A DNA stretch of 51,232 bases from Pseudomonas sp. (GTDB taxonomy: Bacteria > Pseudomonadota > Gammaproteobacteria > Pseudomonadales > Pseudomonadaceae), in contig JAKUTK010000016.1 in NCBI GenBank assembly GCA_022448005.1, positions 42,572-93,803 on the forward strand, read 5' to 3'. Positions 1 through 8,450 of this stretch are shown one piece after another. Numbering within the stretch: the stretch's first letter is position 1; each line of letters starts with the position of its first letter. The position numbers and the translations under genes are program-made. The notes under the pieces are model-generated. The model was given only the letters and a program-made list of their open reading frames with translations. It was not told where the DNA came from and ran no database searches.

Positions 1-846
1 GGATTGTTTGTCCCCAGCGGAACCAGGAGCAATCTGTTGGCGCTGATGGCGCATTGCGAGCGGGGCGACGAGTACATCGCCGGTCAGTTGGCCCACGCTT
101 ACAAATACGAGGCAGGCGGCGCGGCGGTGCTTGGTTCGATCCAGCCGCAGCCTGTCGAGATGGAACCGGATGGTTCGTTGGATCTGGCGCGCGTCGCGGC
201 TGCAATCAAACCGGATGACTTCCATTTCGCCCGCACGCGTTTGCTAACTCTTGAAAACACGATGCATGGCAAGGTCCTGCCGCTCGCCTACCTGGCTGAG
301 GCAAGAGCGTTCACGCAGGAACGTGGGCTTGCTCTTCATCTGGATGGCGCTCGACTGTTCAATGCGGTGGTCAAGTTGGGTTGCACGGCTGAAGACATCG
401 GCCGCCATTTCGATTCGGTGTCGGTGTGTTTGTCCAAGGGGTTGGGTGCGCCTGTCGGTTCGGTGCTATGCGGTGAAGAAGCCTTTATCGCCAAGGCTAG
501 GCGGCTGCGTAAAATGGTCGGCGGTGGCATGCGCCAGGCCGGCGTGCTGGCAGCGGCAGGACTGTACGCGCTGGATCACCAGGTGCAGCGCCTCGCCGAG
601 GACCACCAGCGGGCGCATGACATTGCCGGGGGCTTGGTAGCGCTGGGCTATCGGGTCGAGCCGGTCCAGACCAACATGGTGTACGTCGATATGGGCGATC
701 GTGCGGCGTCGCTCAAAGCGTTTTGCTTGGGGCGCCGGATCGTCCTCACGGCGGCGCCTCGGTTGCGGCTGGTAACGCACATGGACGTATTGCCCGAGCA
801 TGTCGAGCCAATTCTCGAAACCTTCGCTGCCTTCCTCAAGGCATAG
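1..846 (+). CDS. ltaE: Low-specificity L-threonine aldolase, 5' partial
   Basis: PLP-dependent enzyme that cleaves L-threonine and L-allo-threonine to glycine and acetaldehyde. The gene is cut by the window edge: the reading frame is open from base 1 and the family's usual first 50-60 residues are missing. The remaining 280 residues follow the E. coli LtaE pattern throughout: [24 protein letters not shown], then [10 protein letters not shown], and [12 protein letters not shown] holding the PLP-binding lysine, then [14 protein letters not shown]. The end (RLVTHMDV) is also typical, with stop TAG at 844-846. It is followed by a 179-base gap to alaS. Function is confident; the true start lies outside the window. 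Confidence 0.93.
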   Translation, partial: GLFVPSGTRSNLLALMAHCERGDEYIAGQLAHAYKYEAGGAAVLGSIQPQPVEMEPDGSLDLARVAAAIKPDDFHFARTRLLTLENTMHGKVLPLAYLAEARAFTQERGLALHLDGARLFNAVVKLGCTAEDIGRHFDSVSVCLSKGLGAPVGSVLCGEEAFIAKARRLRKMVGGGMRQAGVLAAAGLYALDHQVQRLAEDHQRAHDIAGGLVALGYRVEPVQTNMVYVDMGDRAASLKAFCLGRRIVLTAAPRLRLVTHMDVLPEHVEPILETFAAFLKA

Positions 847-900
847 GTTCGAATCGCTGTCGAATAGCTTGATTCAATCTTATTTATCCTCTATGCGCGC

Positions 901-932
901 GGCAAAGGGCCGATATAATGCGGCCCTTTGCC
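901..932 (+). promoter_or_regulatory. alaS promoter region: TATAAT inside an 11-bp inverted repeat
   Basis: A perfect 11-bp inverted repeat (GGCAAAGGGCC at 901-911, GGCCCTTTGCC at 922-932) flanks a 10-base centre that contains a consensus -10 box, TATAAT (914-919). No good -35 box is seen 17 bases upstream. In E. coli, AlaS has been reported to repress its own gene by binding a palindrome at its promoter, so an autoregulatory operator is a reasonable inference here. The arms could also form an RNA hairpin only if transcription began further upstream. Confidence 0.55.
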
Positions 933-1025
933 GGCTATCCGTATGGTTAGCTGTGAACCGGCTCCCGGTGCCGCCTCGCCGCGTCGTTTTGCAGCCGTTC
1001 GGCCGCAGTCCTCTGGAAGAGATCT

Positions 1026-3251
1026 ATGAAAAGCGCAGAAATCCGTGAAGCCTTCCTCCGCTTCTTCGAAGAGAAGGGCCACACCCGCGTGGCCTCCAGT
1101 TCGCTGATTCCCGCGAACGATCCGACCCTGTTGTTCACCAATGCCGGCATGAATCAGTTCAAGGACTGCTTCCTTGGGTTGGAAAAGCGCGCCTATACCC
1201 GCGCCGCCACCAGCCAGAAGTGCGTGCGCGCCGGCGGTAAGCACAACGATCTGGAGAACGTCGGCTACACCGCGCGCCATCACACCTTCTTCGAAATGCT
1301 CGGCAACTTCAGTTTTGGCGATTATTTCAAGCGCGATGCGATCAACTACGCCTGGGAATTCCTGACCTCTGACAAGTGGCTGAAGCTGCCGAAAGAAAAG
1401 CTCTGGGTTACCGTCTACGCCAGCGACGACGAAGCCTATGACATCTGGACGAAGGAAGTGGGGGTCCCGGCCGAGCGCATGGTCCGCATTGGTGACAATA
1501 AGGGGGCGCCGTACGCCTCCGACAATTTCTGGGCCATGGGTGACACCGGCCCATGCGGTCCCTGTACCGAGATTTTCTTCGACCACGGCGACCACATCTG
1601 GGGCGGCCCTCCGGGTTCGCCAGAAGAAGACGGTGACCGTTACATCGAGATCTGGAACAACGTATTCATGCAGTTCAATCGCACCGCGGATGGTGTGATG
1701 CATCCGCTGCCAGCTCCGAGTGTCGATACCGGCATGGGGCTCGAGCGCATCAGTGCTGTGCTGCAGCACGTCAATTCGAACTACGAGATCGACCTTTTCC
1801 AGAGTCTCTTGAACGCCGCTGCTCAGGCCATTGGCTGCAGCAACGAGGGTCAGGCTTCGCTCAAGGTTGTGGCCGATCACATTCGTTCCTGCGGCTTCCT
1901 GATCGCCGACGGCGTTACGCCTTCAAATGAAGGTCGCGGCTATGTGCTTCGTCGTATCGTTCGTCGTGCCTGTCGCCATGGCAATAAGCTCGGCGCCAAG
2001 GGCAGCTTCTTTTACAAGCTCGTCGCCGCATTGGCTGCGGAAATGGGCGATGCCTTTTCCGAGTTGAGAACCCTGCAGGCGCACATCGAGCGCGTGCTGA
2101 AGACTGAAGAAGAGCAGTTTGCAAAAACCCTTGAGCAGGGCCTGAAAATTCTCGAACAGGATCTGGCTGACCTTCAGGGCTCCGTGATTCCTGGCGACGT
2201 GATCTTCAAGCTGTATGACACCTACGGCTTTCCGGTCGACCTGACCGGCGACATTGCGCGTGAGCGCGAGTTGACGCTCGACGAAGAAGGGTTCGAGCGT
2301 GAAATGGAGGCGCAGCGTGAGCGGGCGCGTTCGGCCAGTGCCTTCGGTATGGACTACAACAGTCTGGTCAAGGTCGAGGGTGAAACGCGCTTCACGGGCT
2401 ATATGGGTACTTCCGGCACCGGCAAGGTGCTGGCGTTGTTCAAGGAAGGCATTGCTGTACAGAGCCTGTCGGCAGGCGAAGAGGGTGTGGTCGTTCTCGA
2501 CGAGACACCGTTTTACGCCGAATCCGGCGGGCAGGCCGGCGATTGCGGATACCTTTCAACAGACGACCTGCGCTTCGATGTGCGCGACACCAGCAAGGCC
2601 GGTGGTGCGTTCCTGCACCACGGCATCCTGGACAGCGGCAACCTGCAGGTGGGTGCGGCCGTAGCTGCAACAGTCGATGCTTCAGTGCGCCAGTCCACCG
2701 CGCTGAACCACTCTGCGACGCACCTCTTGCACGCAGCACTGCGCCAGATGCTTGGTGAGCACGTGAGCCAGAAAGGCTCGTTGGTCGATAGTCAGCGGCT
2801 ACGCTTTGACTTCAGCCATTTTGAGGCAATCAAGCCCGAACAGCTAAAGGCGCTCGAAGACAAGGTCAACGCCGAGATCCGTAACAATTCGGCAGTTGAG
2901 ACTGAGGAAACCGACATCGAAACGGCGAAGAGCAAGGGCGCCATGGCCCTGTTCGGGGAAAAGTACGGCGATCAGGTGCGCGTATTGACCATGGGCGGCG
3001 GTTTCTCTGTCGAGTTGTGCGGCGGAACTCATGTCAAACGTACCGGCGACATAGGTCTGTTCAAGATCGTCAGTGAAGGCGGTGTGGCTGCAGGCGTTCG
3101 GCGCATCGAAGCAGTCACTGGCGAGCAGGCTCTGGCCTATCTGAACAAGGCCGAGGAACAGTTGAAAGAGGTTGCCGGCCTGGTAAAAGGCAGTCGTGAC
3201 AACTTGCTAGACAAGCTGGGTGCGATGCTCGAACGCAACCGCCAGCTGTAA
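1026..3251 (+). CDS. alaS: Alanine--tRNA ligase, N-terminal 741 residues, ended by a premature in-frame TAA
   Basis: Charges tRNA-Ala with alanine and clears mischarged Ser/Gly. The ATG at 1026 follows GGAAGAG with good spacing, and the protein begins [14 protein letters not shown]. Seen in order: the class II catalytic domain (about 1-240), the tRNA-recognition region (to about 460), and the editing domain, with [12 protein letters not shown] near 560 and [13 protein letters not shown] near 665 supplying its zinc-type HxxxH and CxxxH ligands. The frame stops at TAA (3249-3251) right after ERNRQL, then continues in the same frame for 133 more codons that match the family's C-terminal domain. 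The expected codon is GAA (Glu), so one G-to-T change explains the break. Without the stop the protein would be about 874 residues, the normal length. Either a sequencing error or a truncated enzyme lacking C-Ala. Confidence 0.9.
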   Translation: MKSAEIREAFLRFFEEKGHTRVASSSLIPANDPTLLFTNAGMNQFKDCFLGLEKRAYTRAATSQKCVRAGGKHNDLENVGYTARHHTFFEMLGNFSFGDYFKRDAINYAWEFLTSDKWLKLPKEKLWVTVYASDDEAYDIWTKEVGVPAERMVRIGDNKGAPYASDNFWAMGDTGPCGPCTEIFFDHGDHIWGGPPGSPEEDGDRYIEIWNNVFMQFNRTADGVMHPLPAPSVDTGMGLERISAVLQHVNSNYEIDLFQSLLNAAAQAIGCSNEGQASLKVVADHIRSCGFLIADGVTPSNEGRGYVLRRIVRRACRHGNKLGAKGSFFYKLVAALAAEMGDAFSELRTLQAHIERVLKTEEEQFAKTLEQGLKILEQDLADLQGSVIPGDVIFKLYDTYGFPVDLTGDIARERELTLDEEGFEREMEAQRERARSASAFGMDYNSLVKVEGETRFTGYMGTSGTGKVLALFKEGIAVQSLSAGEEGVVVLDETPFYAESGGQAGDCGYLSTDDLRFDVRDTSKAGGAFLHHGILDSGNLQVGAAVAATVDASVRQSTALNHSATHLLHAALRQMLGEHVSQKGSLVDSQRLRFDFSHFEAIKPEQLKALEDKVNAEIRNNSAVETEETDIETAKSKGAMALFGEKYGDQVRVLTMGGGFSVELCGGTHVKRTGDIGLFKIVSEGGVAAGVRRIEAVTGEQALAYLNKAEEQLKEVAGLVKGSRDNLLDKLGAMLERNRQL

Positions 3252-3650
3252 AAGGAGTTGGAGCAGCTTAAGGCTAAAGCGGCCAGTGCTACTGGTAATG
3301 ATCTGGCCAGCGCCGCCGTGGACGTTAAGGGCATGAAAACCTTGGCTGCGCGCATCGATGGTTTGGATGGCAAGGCGCTCCTGGCCTTGGTCGATCAATT
3401 GAAAAACAAGCTCGGCAGTGGCGTCATTCTGCTCGGCGGCGTGCAGGATGAAAAAATTGTGCTCGTGGCTGGCGTTACCCAGGATCTCACCGGCCGTTTG
3501 AAGGCTGGCGAACTGATGAAGCAAGCTGCTGCGGTTGTTGGTGGCAAAGGCGGCGGTCGCCCGGACATGGCACAAGGCGGTGGAAGCGATGTGAGTCGGC
3601 TCGACGAAGCATTAGCCATCGCCGAGGCGTTCGTTGCTCAGGGCTTATAA
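3252..3650 (+). pseudogene. alaS: C-terminal (C-Ala) part of alaS, separated by the in-frame stop
   Basis: Same frame as the upstream alaS, directly after its TAA. It encodes [12 protein letters not shown], the coiled coil leading into the C-Ala domain, and ends with [15 protein letters not shown] and [14 protein letters not shown], the usual AlaS tail. There is no convincing independent start: the first candidate, TTG at 3258, abuts AAGGAG with no spacer, and the next ATG (residue 28 of the segment) is inside the domain. Sequence conservation looks intact, with no other disruption, so the stop is recent, artefactual or tolerated. Split AlaRS genes exist (Nanoarchaeum), but nothing here shows that this piece is translated on its own. 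Confidence 0.85.
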
Positions 3651-3801
3651 ACAGGAGAGCGCCAGGTTCGCCTGGCCGCGAGGGGCTGTTGATTCGGTGC
3701 CTGCGTCGAATTTGAGCCTGGTCAGGCCGACGTCGTTAGCACTGCGTGATGTTGGCTGGAATGATTAACAAGCGCCCTTGACGGGCTTAGGCGGCGATGA
3801 G

Positions 3802-5037
3802 ATGGCTTTGATCGTACAAAAGTTTGGAGGTACCTCGGTGGGCTCCGTCGAGCGCATCGAGCAAGTGGCGGCGAAGGTCAAAAAGTTCCGCGAAAAAGGC
3901 GACGATATAGTCGTAGTGGTCTCGGCCATGAGCGGGGAGACCAATCGGCTAATTGATCTGGCTAAGCAGATCAGCGAGCAACCTGTGGCCCGCGAGCTGG
4001 ACGTGATGGTGTCTACAGGGGAGCAGGTGACTATTGCTCTGCTGGCGATGGCGCTGATCAAGATCGGTGTGCCTGCCGTGTCCTATACAGGCAGCCAGGT
4101 TCGCATTCTGACCGACAGCGCCCATACCAAGGCGCGCATCCTCCAGATCGATTCGCAGCAGATCCAGAAAGAGCTCAAGGCCGGGCGTGTCGTCGTCGTG
4201 GCCGGTTTCCAGGGCGTGGACGAAAGCGGCAACATCACCACCCTTGGTCGTGGCGGCTCAGATACCACCGGTGTAGCGCTGGCCGCTGCGCTGAAGGCCG
4301 ACGAGTGCCAGATATATACCGACGTCGATGGGGTTTACACGACTGACCCGCGTGTTGTTGCCAAGGCTCAGCGTCTGGACAAGATCACGTTTGAAGAGAT
4401 GCTCGAGATGGCGAGTCTCGGTTCCAAGGTCTTGCAGATCCGCGCCGTGGAGTTTGCCGGCAAGTACAGCGTACCGTTGCGTGTGCTGCACAGTTTTCAA
4501 GAGGGTCCAGGAACCCTCATTACCCTTGATGAAGAGGAATCCATGGAACAGCCCATCATTTCCGGCATCGCGTTCAATCGTGACGAAGCCAAGCTGACCA
4601 TTCGTGGCGTGCCGGATACCCCGGGGGTGGCCTTCAAGATTCTCGGGCCGATCAGTGCGGCGAATGTCGAGGTGGACATGATCGTGCAGAACGTCGCGCA
4701 CGATAACACCACCGACTTCACCTTCACTGTTCACCGCAATGACTATCACAACGCGCTGCAAGTGCTGGAAGGCATTGCTCGCGATATGGGCGCTCGCGAA
4801 GTCATAGGCGATACCGAGATTGCCAAGGTTTCGATTGTCGGCGTAGGCATGCGCTCTCATGCTGGCGTTGCCAGTCGCATGTTTGAAGCGCTGGCAAAGG
4901 AGAACATCAACATACAGATGATCTCTACCTCTGAGATCAAGGTGTCGGTCGTGATCGAGGAAAAGTACCTTGAGCTGGCGGTGCGGGCGTTGCATACCGC
5001 ATTCGAGCTGGATGCGCCTGCGGGCAAGGGAGAATGA
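3802..5037 (+). CDS. lysC: Aspartokinase
   Basis: Phosphorylates L-aspartate, the first step towards lysine, threonine, methionine and diaminopimelate in the cytoplasm. The protein has 411 residues starting MALIVQKFGGTSVG at 3802; an upstream TTG at 3778 would add eight residues not expected in the family. Motifs: KFGGTSVG (ATP/aspartate binding), VVVVSAMSGETNRL, TLGRGGSDTTGVALA, YTDVDGVYTTDPR, then two C-terminal ACT domains (about 265-400) for allosteric feedback by lysine and threonine. It lies 151 bases after the alaS frame and 180 bases before csrA, the usual Pseudomonas order. I see no lysine riboswitch in the short leader. The pathway partner asd is in this window at 45991. Confidence 0.95.
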   Translation: MALIVQKFGGTSVGSVERIEQVAAKVKKFREKGDDIVVVVSAMSGETNRLIDLAKQISEQPVARELDVMVSTGEQVTIALLAMALIKIGVPAVSYTGSQVRILTDSAHTKARILQIDSQQIQKELKAGRVVVVAGFQGVDESGNITTLGRGGSDTTGVALAAALKADECQIYTDVDGVYTTDPRVVAKAQRLDKITFEEMLEMASLGSKVLQIRAVEFAGKYSVPLRVLHSFQEGPGTLITLDEEESMEQPIISGIAFNRDEAKLTIRGVPDTPGVAFKILGPISAANVEVDMIVQNVAHDNTTDFTFTVHRNDYHNALQVLEGIARDMGAREVIGDTEIAKVSIVGVGMRSHAGVASRMFEALAKENINIQMISTSEIKVSVVIEEKYLELAVRALHTAFELDAPAGKGE

Positions 5038-5217
5038 CACGCTAAGTGCGATAGATTCGAGCCTTCCGTCGATTTCGCCGGGGCTGAAGGAACTTTAGAG
5101 TCGTGGTTACTGGTCAATAGCTGGTGAAAGGCTCTAGGTCGATGTTTCACGGAACATTATCCGTCTTTATCTTTGCAGACTGTTTACTGAATTGAATCCG
5201 TTTTTAAGGAGAAAGGA

Positions 5218-5403
5218 ATGCTGATTCTGACTCGCCGGGTCGGAGAGACCCTGATGGTGGGTGACGATGTGACTGTCACTGTGCTGGGTGTCAAAGGAAA
5301 TCAAGTGCGAATAGGAGTGAATGCACCCAAAGAGGTAGCGGTGCATCGCGAGGAGATTTATCAACGGATCCAGAAAGAAAAAGATCAAGAACCAAACCAT
5401 TAA
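5218..5403 (+). CDS. csrA: Carbon storage regulator CsrA/RsmA
   Basis: A 61-residue RNA-binding global regulator (called RsmA in pseudomonads) that binds GGA motifs in mRNA leaders and is titrated by RsmY/RsmZ-type sRNAs. The sequence starts [16 protein letters not shown] and contains [24 protein letters not shown], the family core, with the RNA-contacting L4 and R44-type positions kept. A strong ribosome-binding site (AAGGAGAAAGG) precedes the ATG. The gene sits between lysC and tRNA-Ser, as in other pseudomonads. No separate terminator is seen before the tRNA, which begins 62 bases downstream. Confidence 0.96.
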   Translation: MLILTRRVGETLMVGDDVTVTVLGVKGNQVRIGVNAPKEVAVHREEIYQRIQKEKDQEPNH

Positions 5404-5465
5404 TATTTATGTGATTTTTGGCTTTGCAAGCGGGGCGAAGATGGGTATCATGCGCCCCGTGTTGC

Positions 5466-5559
<94 letters not shown>

Positions 5560-5668
5560 TGCATAGTTTGGTTGTGGATCGGGTTTTGCGGTGCAGTTTG
5601 ATGGTAAATCATTGAGCTAAAAGAGCTTGACCAACAAATTCACAAACTTATAATGCGCACCCTCAAGT

Positions 5669-5745
5669 GCACTCATAGCTCAGCTGGATAGAGTACTCGG
5701 CTACGAACCGAGCGGTCGGAGGTTCGAATCCTCCTGAGTGCACCA
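5669..5745 (+). tRNA. tRNA-Arg(ACG)
   Basis: A 77-base tRNA with encoded CCA. Acceptor stem GCACTCA pairs with TGAGTGC (5735-5741), discriminator A, CCA at 5743-5745. The anticodon arm CTCGG-CTACGAA-CCGAG gives anticodon ACG, which after A34-to-inosine editing reads CGU/CGC/CGA. The T arm is GGAGGTTCGAATCCTCC. It is probably co-transcribed with, or close behind, tRNA-Ser(GCU). Confidence 0.97.
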
Positions 5746-5752
5746 ACTTAAG

Positions 5753-5784
5753 AAAGGGCCTGCAGTGATGCAGGCCCTTTTTTT
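5753..5784. terminator. Intrinsic terminator after tRNA-Arg, probably bidirectional
   Basis: A 12-bp perfect stem, AAAGGGCCTGCA / TGCAGGCCCTTT, with loop GTGA and a run of Ts after it on the plus strand. The A-run on its left side also gives a U-run on the minus strand, so it can end the convergent gene whose stop is at 5795. Confidence 0.88.
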
Positions 5785-5794
5785 CTTTACGGGT

Positions 5795-6286
5795 TCAGCG
5801 CTTGCCTGTTACGCATCCGCTTTCGTCGAAAGTGACGGTCCTCGTCCTGCCCTTATCCTTGCTGTAGCGGTACTGCACCTGGCCATTGCGACTGGCCACC
5901 GTGTCAGGCGTACCGAAGGTGCTTTCTATATCAGTGCGGGTCATGCCGGGAAGAATCTGCTGTTTGATCAAGGCATCTCGCCGAGCGCTCCCGGTTATGC
6001 GGTTTCCGCATCCATCATCCTGTGCGCCAACAACGGTAATGCCTCGAGTAGGCTCTTCCTTCCGTGTCTTGCGCCGTTTCTTGGCTTTGGCCATGGGTAC
6101 GGCCTTGCCGGAACTGGGTGTCGGATTGACGGCTTCTTGAATCTGAGAGGCATGATCGATCGGACAACCCTGTCGAGTAAAGGTGAGGTTGCCTGCGGAA
6201 TCACTGCAGCGATAGATGCTCGTAGCCGAGGTCGGGGCAGAAGAAAGGAGCAGGACACAGCAGCTGCTTGCGATGAGTTTGTTCAT
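5795..6286 (-). CDS. Exported protein with DUF4124-like N-terminus and SmpA/OmlA-like C-terminus
   Basis: A 163-residue protein starting MNKLIASSCCVLLLSS. AAGGAGG 9 bases upstream of this ATG decides the start; the longer in-frame extension to 6448 has no such site. Residues 1-22 look like a Sec signal peptide ending SAPTSA. The segment IYRCSDSAGNLTFTRQGCP resembles the DUF4124 pattern (Y-D-G-ts) and the tail (GMTRTDIESTFGTPDTV...VTFDESGCVTGKR) resembles the SmpA/BamE fold. A lysine-rich linker (AKAKKRRKTRKEE) lies between. There is no lipobox, so it is probably soluble in the periplasm. It is convergent with the tRNA unit and divergent from mgtE. Function unknown. Confidence 0.72.
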   Translation of the reverse strand: MNKLIASSCCVLLLSSAPTSATSIYRCSDSAGNLTFTRQGCPIDHASQIQEAVNPTPSSGKAVPMAKAKKRRKTRKEEPTRGITVVGAQDDGCGNRITGSARRDALIKQQILPGMTRTDIESTFGTPDTVASRNGQVQYRYSKDKGRTRTVTFDESGCVTGKR

Positions 6287-6563
6287 TAGGGTCGTCCTCC
6301 TTGACGATGGTTCGAACCAGCCTAGCCAAATACCGCTTGGCTCGCATTGGTGCCTTTTCGCAACGTGAATGCGTCCACATTGATAGCGCGCGATCCTGCT
6401 GCGGCTACGCACAAGCGATTGTATTGCCTGTATTTCGCGGTCGTGCATCGCGGTTGCGGTGGTATTATTGCGCCGTCCGCCCTTCGGGCTCCTGGATCCC
6501 CCTCATGGATTTGCCCAGTAGTCGTATAGAACCTTCGCTTGCCAATCAAGTTTTGAATGATTG

Positions 6564-6599
6564 ATCCCCTGGTGCGCTCCGCTGGGGGTGGAGTGCGCC
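6564..6599 (+). promoter_or_regulatory. mgtE leader: hairpin that can sequester the ribosome-binding site
   Basis: GGTGCGCTCC (6571-6580) can pair over 10 contiguous bases (8 Watson-Crick, 2 G-U) with GGAGTGCGCC (6590-6599), which contains the Shine-Dalgarno GGAG and abuts the ATG at 6600. A competing 6-bp stem joins ATCCCC (6564-6569) to GGGGGT (6584-6589). The two stems overlap topologically with no linker, so they are likely alternatives. This is the arrangement of a translational on/off switch; the trigger (Mg2+ is the obvious candidate) is inference. The rest of 6287-6563 holds the divergent promoters (TATTAT near 6461) and a CCC-TTCG-GG hairpin near 6480, but no gene. Confidence 0.5.
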
Positions 6600-8048
6600 A
6601 TGACTGAAGTAGAAGCAAAAAAGCCGCAGGAAAGTCTCCAGGATCGTCTGGCGCAAGTCGTCGAGCTGCTCCATCGCCACAGAATCGTCGAAGATCTGGC
6701 GCATCGTCAGGGTCAGGAAGGGCAGCATCAGGATCTTGTCGAAAATCTGGTGCATCGCCAGAACCTCGTTGAGCTGCAGCGCAAGCTTGAGGCGCTACAC
6801 CCCGCGGATATCGCTCATATCCTCGAAGCCTTACCCCTTGATGACCGCCTGACCGTCTGGCAATTGGTCAAGTCCGATCGCGACGGCGACATTCTGCTCG
6901 AGGTCTCCGACGCGGTTCGCGAGACGTTGATCGCCGACATGGATGACCATGAGCTTCTTGCGGCGGCCAAGGAAATGGACGCTGACGAGCTGGCCGACCT
7001 GGCGGCCGAATTGCCCCGAGACGTTGTTCACGAGCTGATGGAAACGCTCGATGCGCAACAGCGTGAGCGTGTCCGCTCGGCGCTGTCCTATGAAGAGGAT
7101 CAGGTCGGCGCGCTGATGGACTTCGAGATGGTCACGATTCGAGAGGATGTGAGCCTAGAAGTCGTGCTGCGGTATCTACGACGGCTCAAAGAGCTGCCCG
7201 GTCATACCGACAAGTTGTTCGTTGTCGATTACGACGGCGTGCTCAAGGGTGTTCTGCCGATCAAGCGATTGCTGGTCAATGATCCGGAGCGGCATGTGGC
7301 TGAGGTGATGGCCAGTGATCCGGTGACCTTTCATCCGGATGAGGATGCCTATGAGGCGGCCCAGGCATTCGAGCGCTACGACTTGGTTTCGACGCCTGTG
7401 GTGGACAAGAGCGGCAAGCTCATCGGGCGTCTGACCATCGATGAGATGGTTGACCTGATCCGCGAAGAAAGCGAAAGCGAAGTGCTCAACATGGCGGGTC
7501 TGCGCGAAGAAGAGGATATCTTTGCCTCGGTCTGGAAGTCGCTGCGTAACCGTTGGGCCTGGCTGGCGGTCAATCTCGTTACGGCCTTTGTTGCTTCACG
7601 CGTTATCGGCCTATTCGATGGCTCGATTGAGAAGCTCGTTGCATTGGCTGCGCTGATGCCGATAGTCGCAGGCATAGGCGGTAATTCAGGTAATCAGACA
7701 ATCACCATGATCGTTCGAGCAATGGCCCTAGATCAAATGGGTACCGGTAACAGTGCTCGCTTGTTGCGCAAGGAAGCGGGTGTCGGGATGCTGAATGGCT
7801 TGATATGGGGTGGGGTGATCGGCGTCGTAGTCTACTGGCTGTACGGAAGCTGGTCGCTGGGCGTGGTGATGACTGCCGCGATGACGCTCAATCTTCTACT
7901 GGCGGCCTTGATGGGCGTGCTGATTCCGGTGACTTTAGCGCGAATGGGACGAGATCCGGCGTTGGGTGCCAGCGTCATGATCACTGCTGTAACCGACAGT
8001 GGTGGTTTTTTTATATTTCTCGGTCTTGCAACGATTTTTCTACTCTGA
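6600..8048 (+). CDS. mgtE: Magnesium transporter MgtE
   Basis: A 482-residue inner-membrane Mg2+ channel/transporter, starting MTEVEAKKPQESL; a TTG 13 codons upstream is ignored because GGAG lies at proper distance from 6600. Order of parts: the acidic cytoplasmic MgtE N-domain (about 45-150, LHPADIAHILEALPLDDR), two CBS domains (about 155-275, VMASDPVTFHPDEDAYEAA), then a C-terminal pore domain from about 305 with five predicted helices and the conserved GIGGNSGNQT. It has its own promoter region divergent from the gene at 5795, and its Shine-Dalgarno lies in a strong hairpin (6571-6599), suggesting translational control. Confidence 0.95.
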   Translation: MTEVEAKKPQESLQDRLAQVVELLHRHRIVEDLAHRQGQEGQHQDLVENLVHRQNLVELQRKLEALHPADIAHILEALPLDDRLTVWQLVKSDRDGDILLEVSDAVRETLIADMDDHELLAAAKEMDADELADLAAELPRDVVHELMETLDAQQRERVRSALSYEEDQVGALMDFEMVTIREDVSLEVVLRYLRRLKELPGHTDKLFVVDYDGVLKGVLPIKRLLVNDPERHVAEVMASDPVTFHPDEDAYEAAQAFERYDLVSTPVVDKSGKLIGRLTIDEMVDLIREESESEVLNMAGLREEEDIFASVWKSLRNRWAWLAVNLVTAFVASRVIGLFDGSIEKLVALAALMPIVAGIGGNSGNQTITMIVRAMALDQMGTGNSARLLRKEAGVGMLNGLIWGGVIGVVVYWLYGSWSLGVVMTAAMTLNLLLAALMGVLIPVTLARMGRDPALGASVMITAVTDSGGFFIFLGLATIFLL

Positions 8049-8113
8049 CCCGCTCCGCCTGCGTCGACTTGGCGTTTGCCTTGCGCCTGTTGTTCAGGCT
8101 ACTGTTCTGAGGT

Positions 8114-8166
8114 TTCGCACTAGCGAAGGCCCTAACTCGAAGCGAATAACAGGCGGCTCGAGCCGC
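8114..8166 (+). promoter_or_regulatory. Two hairpins/palindromes upstream of oadG
   Basis: TTCGC-ACTA-GCGAA (8114-8127) and a 14-base perfect palindrome GCGGCTCGAGCCGC (8153-8166) lie in the 137-base gap between mgtE and oadG, the second 19 bases before the ATG at 8186. Either could be an operator or leader hairpin. No T-run follows, so they are not simple terminators. Confidence 0.35.
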
Positions 8167-8185
8167 TGATAGAAAGGGAATCCCG

Positions 8186-8428
8186 ATGACCCCCAGCGAA
8201 CTCCTCCTCGAAGGCGTCGAACTTATGCTGTTCGGCTTAGGTTCCGTTTTTGTCTTCCTCGTTTTGTTGATTGCCTGCATTCGCCTGATGTCTGTTGTGA
8301 TTGGCCGCTTCGACAGTGCGCCCACCGCTCAGTTGGCTTCCAGCAAGCCCGTTGTGGCTGAAGTGGATGCCGATGTCATCGCGGCAATCCAGACCGCTAT
8401 CCATCAGCACCGCGCTCGTCGTGGTTGA
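8186..8428 (+). CDS. oadG: Oxaloacetate decarboxylase, gamma subunit
   Basis: An 80-residue small membrane subunit of the Na+-pumping oxaloacetate decarboxylase. The N-terminal helix (about residues 10-35, [20 protein letters not shown]) is the expected single membrane anchor, and the hydrophilic tail ([22 protein letters not shown]) is the segment that in this family holds the complex together. The start follows AAAGGGAA. It lies 22 bases before oadA; the order oadG-oadA-oadB is the classical operon. As in other members, the sequence alone is weakly conserved and the call relies on context. Confidence 0.9.
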   Translation: MTPSELLLEGVELMLFGLGSVFVFLVLLIACIRLMSVVIGRFDSAPTAQLASSKPVVAEVDADVIAAIQTAIHQHRARRG

Positions 8429-8450
8429 TTCAGAACAGGGAGTTCCCCTC

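Noticed and set aside
891..1880. A long minus-strand frame over alaS
   Set aside because: Antisense of a clear conserved gene; caused by codon bias in GC-rich DNA.
3258..3650. The alaS tail as an independent gene
   Set aside because: Same frame and conserved as the C-terminal domain of AlaS; the TTG start abuts the ribosome-binding site. Treated as the broken 3' part.
3651..3801. Lysine riboswitch before lysC
   Set aside because: The gap is about 150 bases and I see none of the lysine-aptamer core; only short inverted repeats.
4258..5040. A long minus-strand frame over lysC
   Set aside because: Antisense of lysC with no start signal or family match.
5738..6289. A 183-codon plus-strand frame opposite the small exported protein
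   Set aside because: The minus-strand gene has a signal peptide, a strong ribosome-binding site and domain-like sequence; this frame starts within the tRNA-Arg and crosses its terminator.
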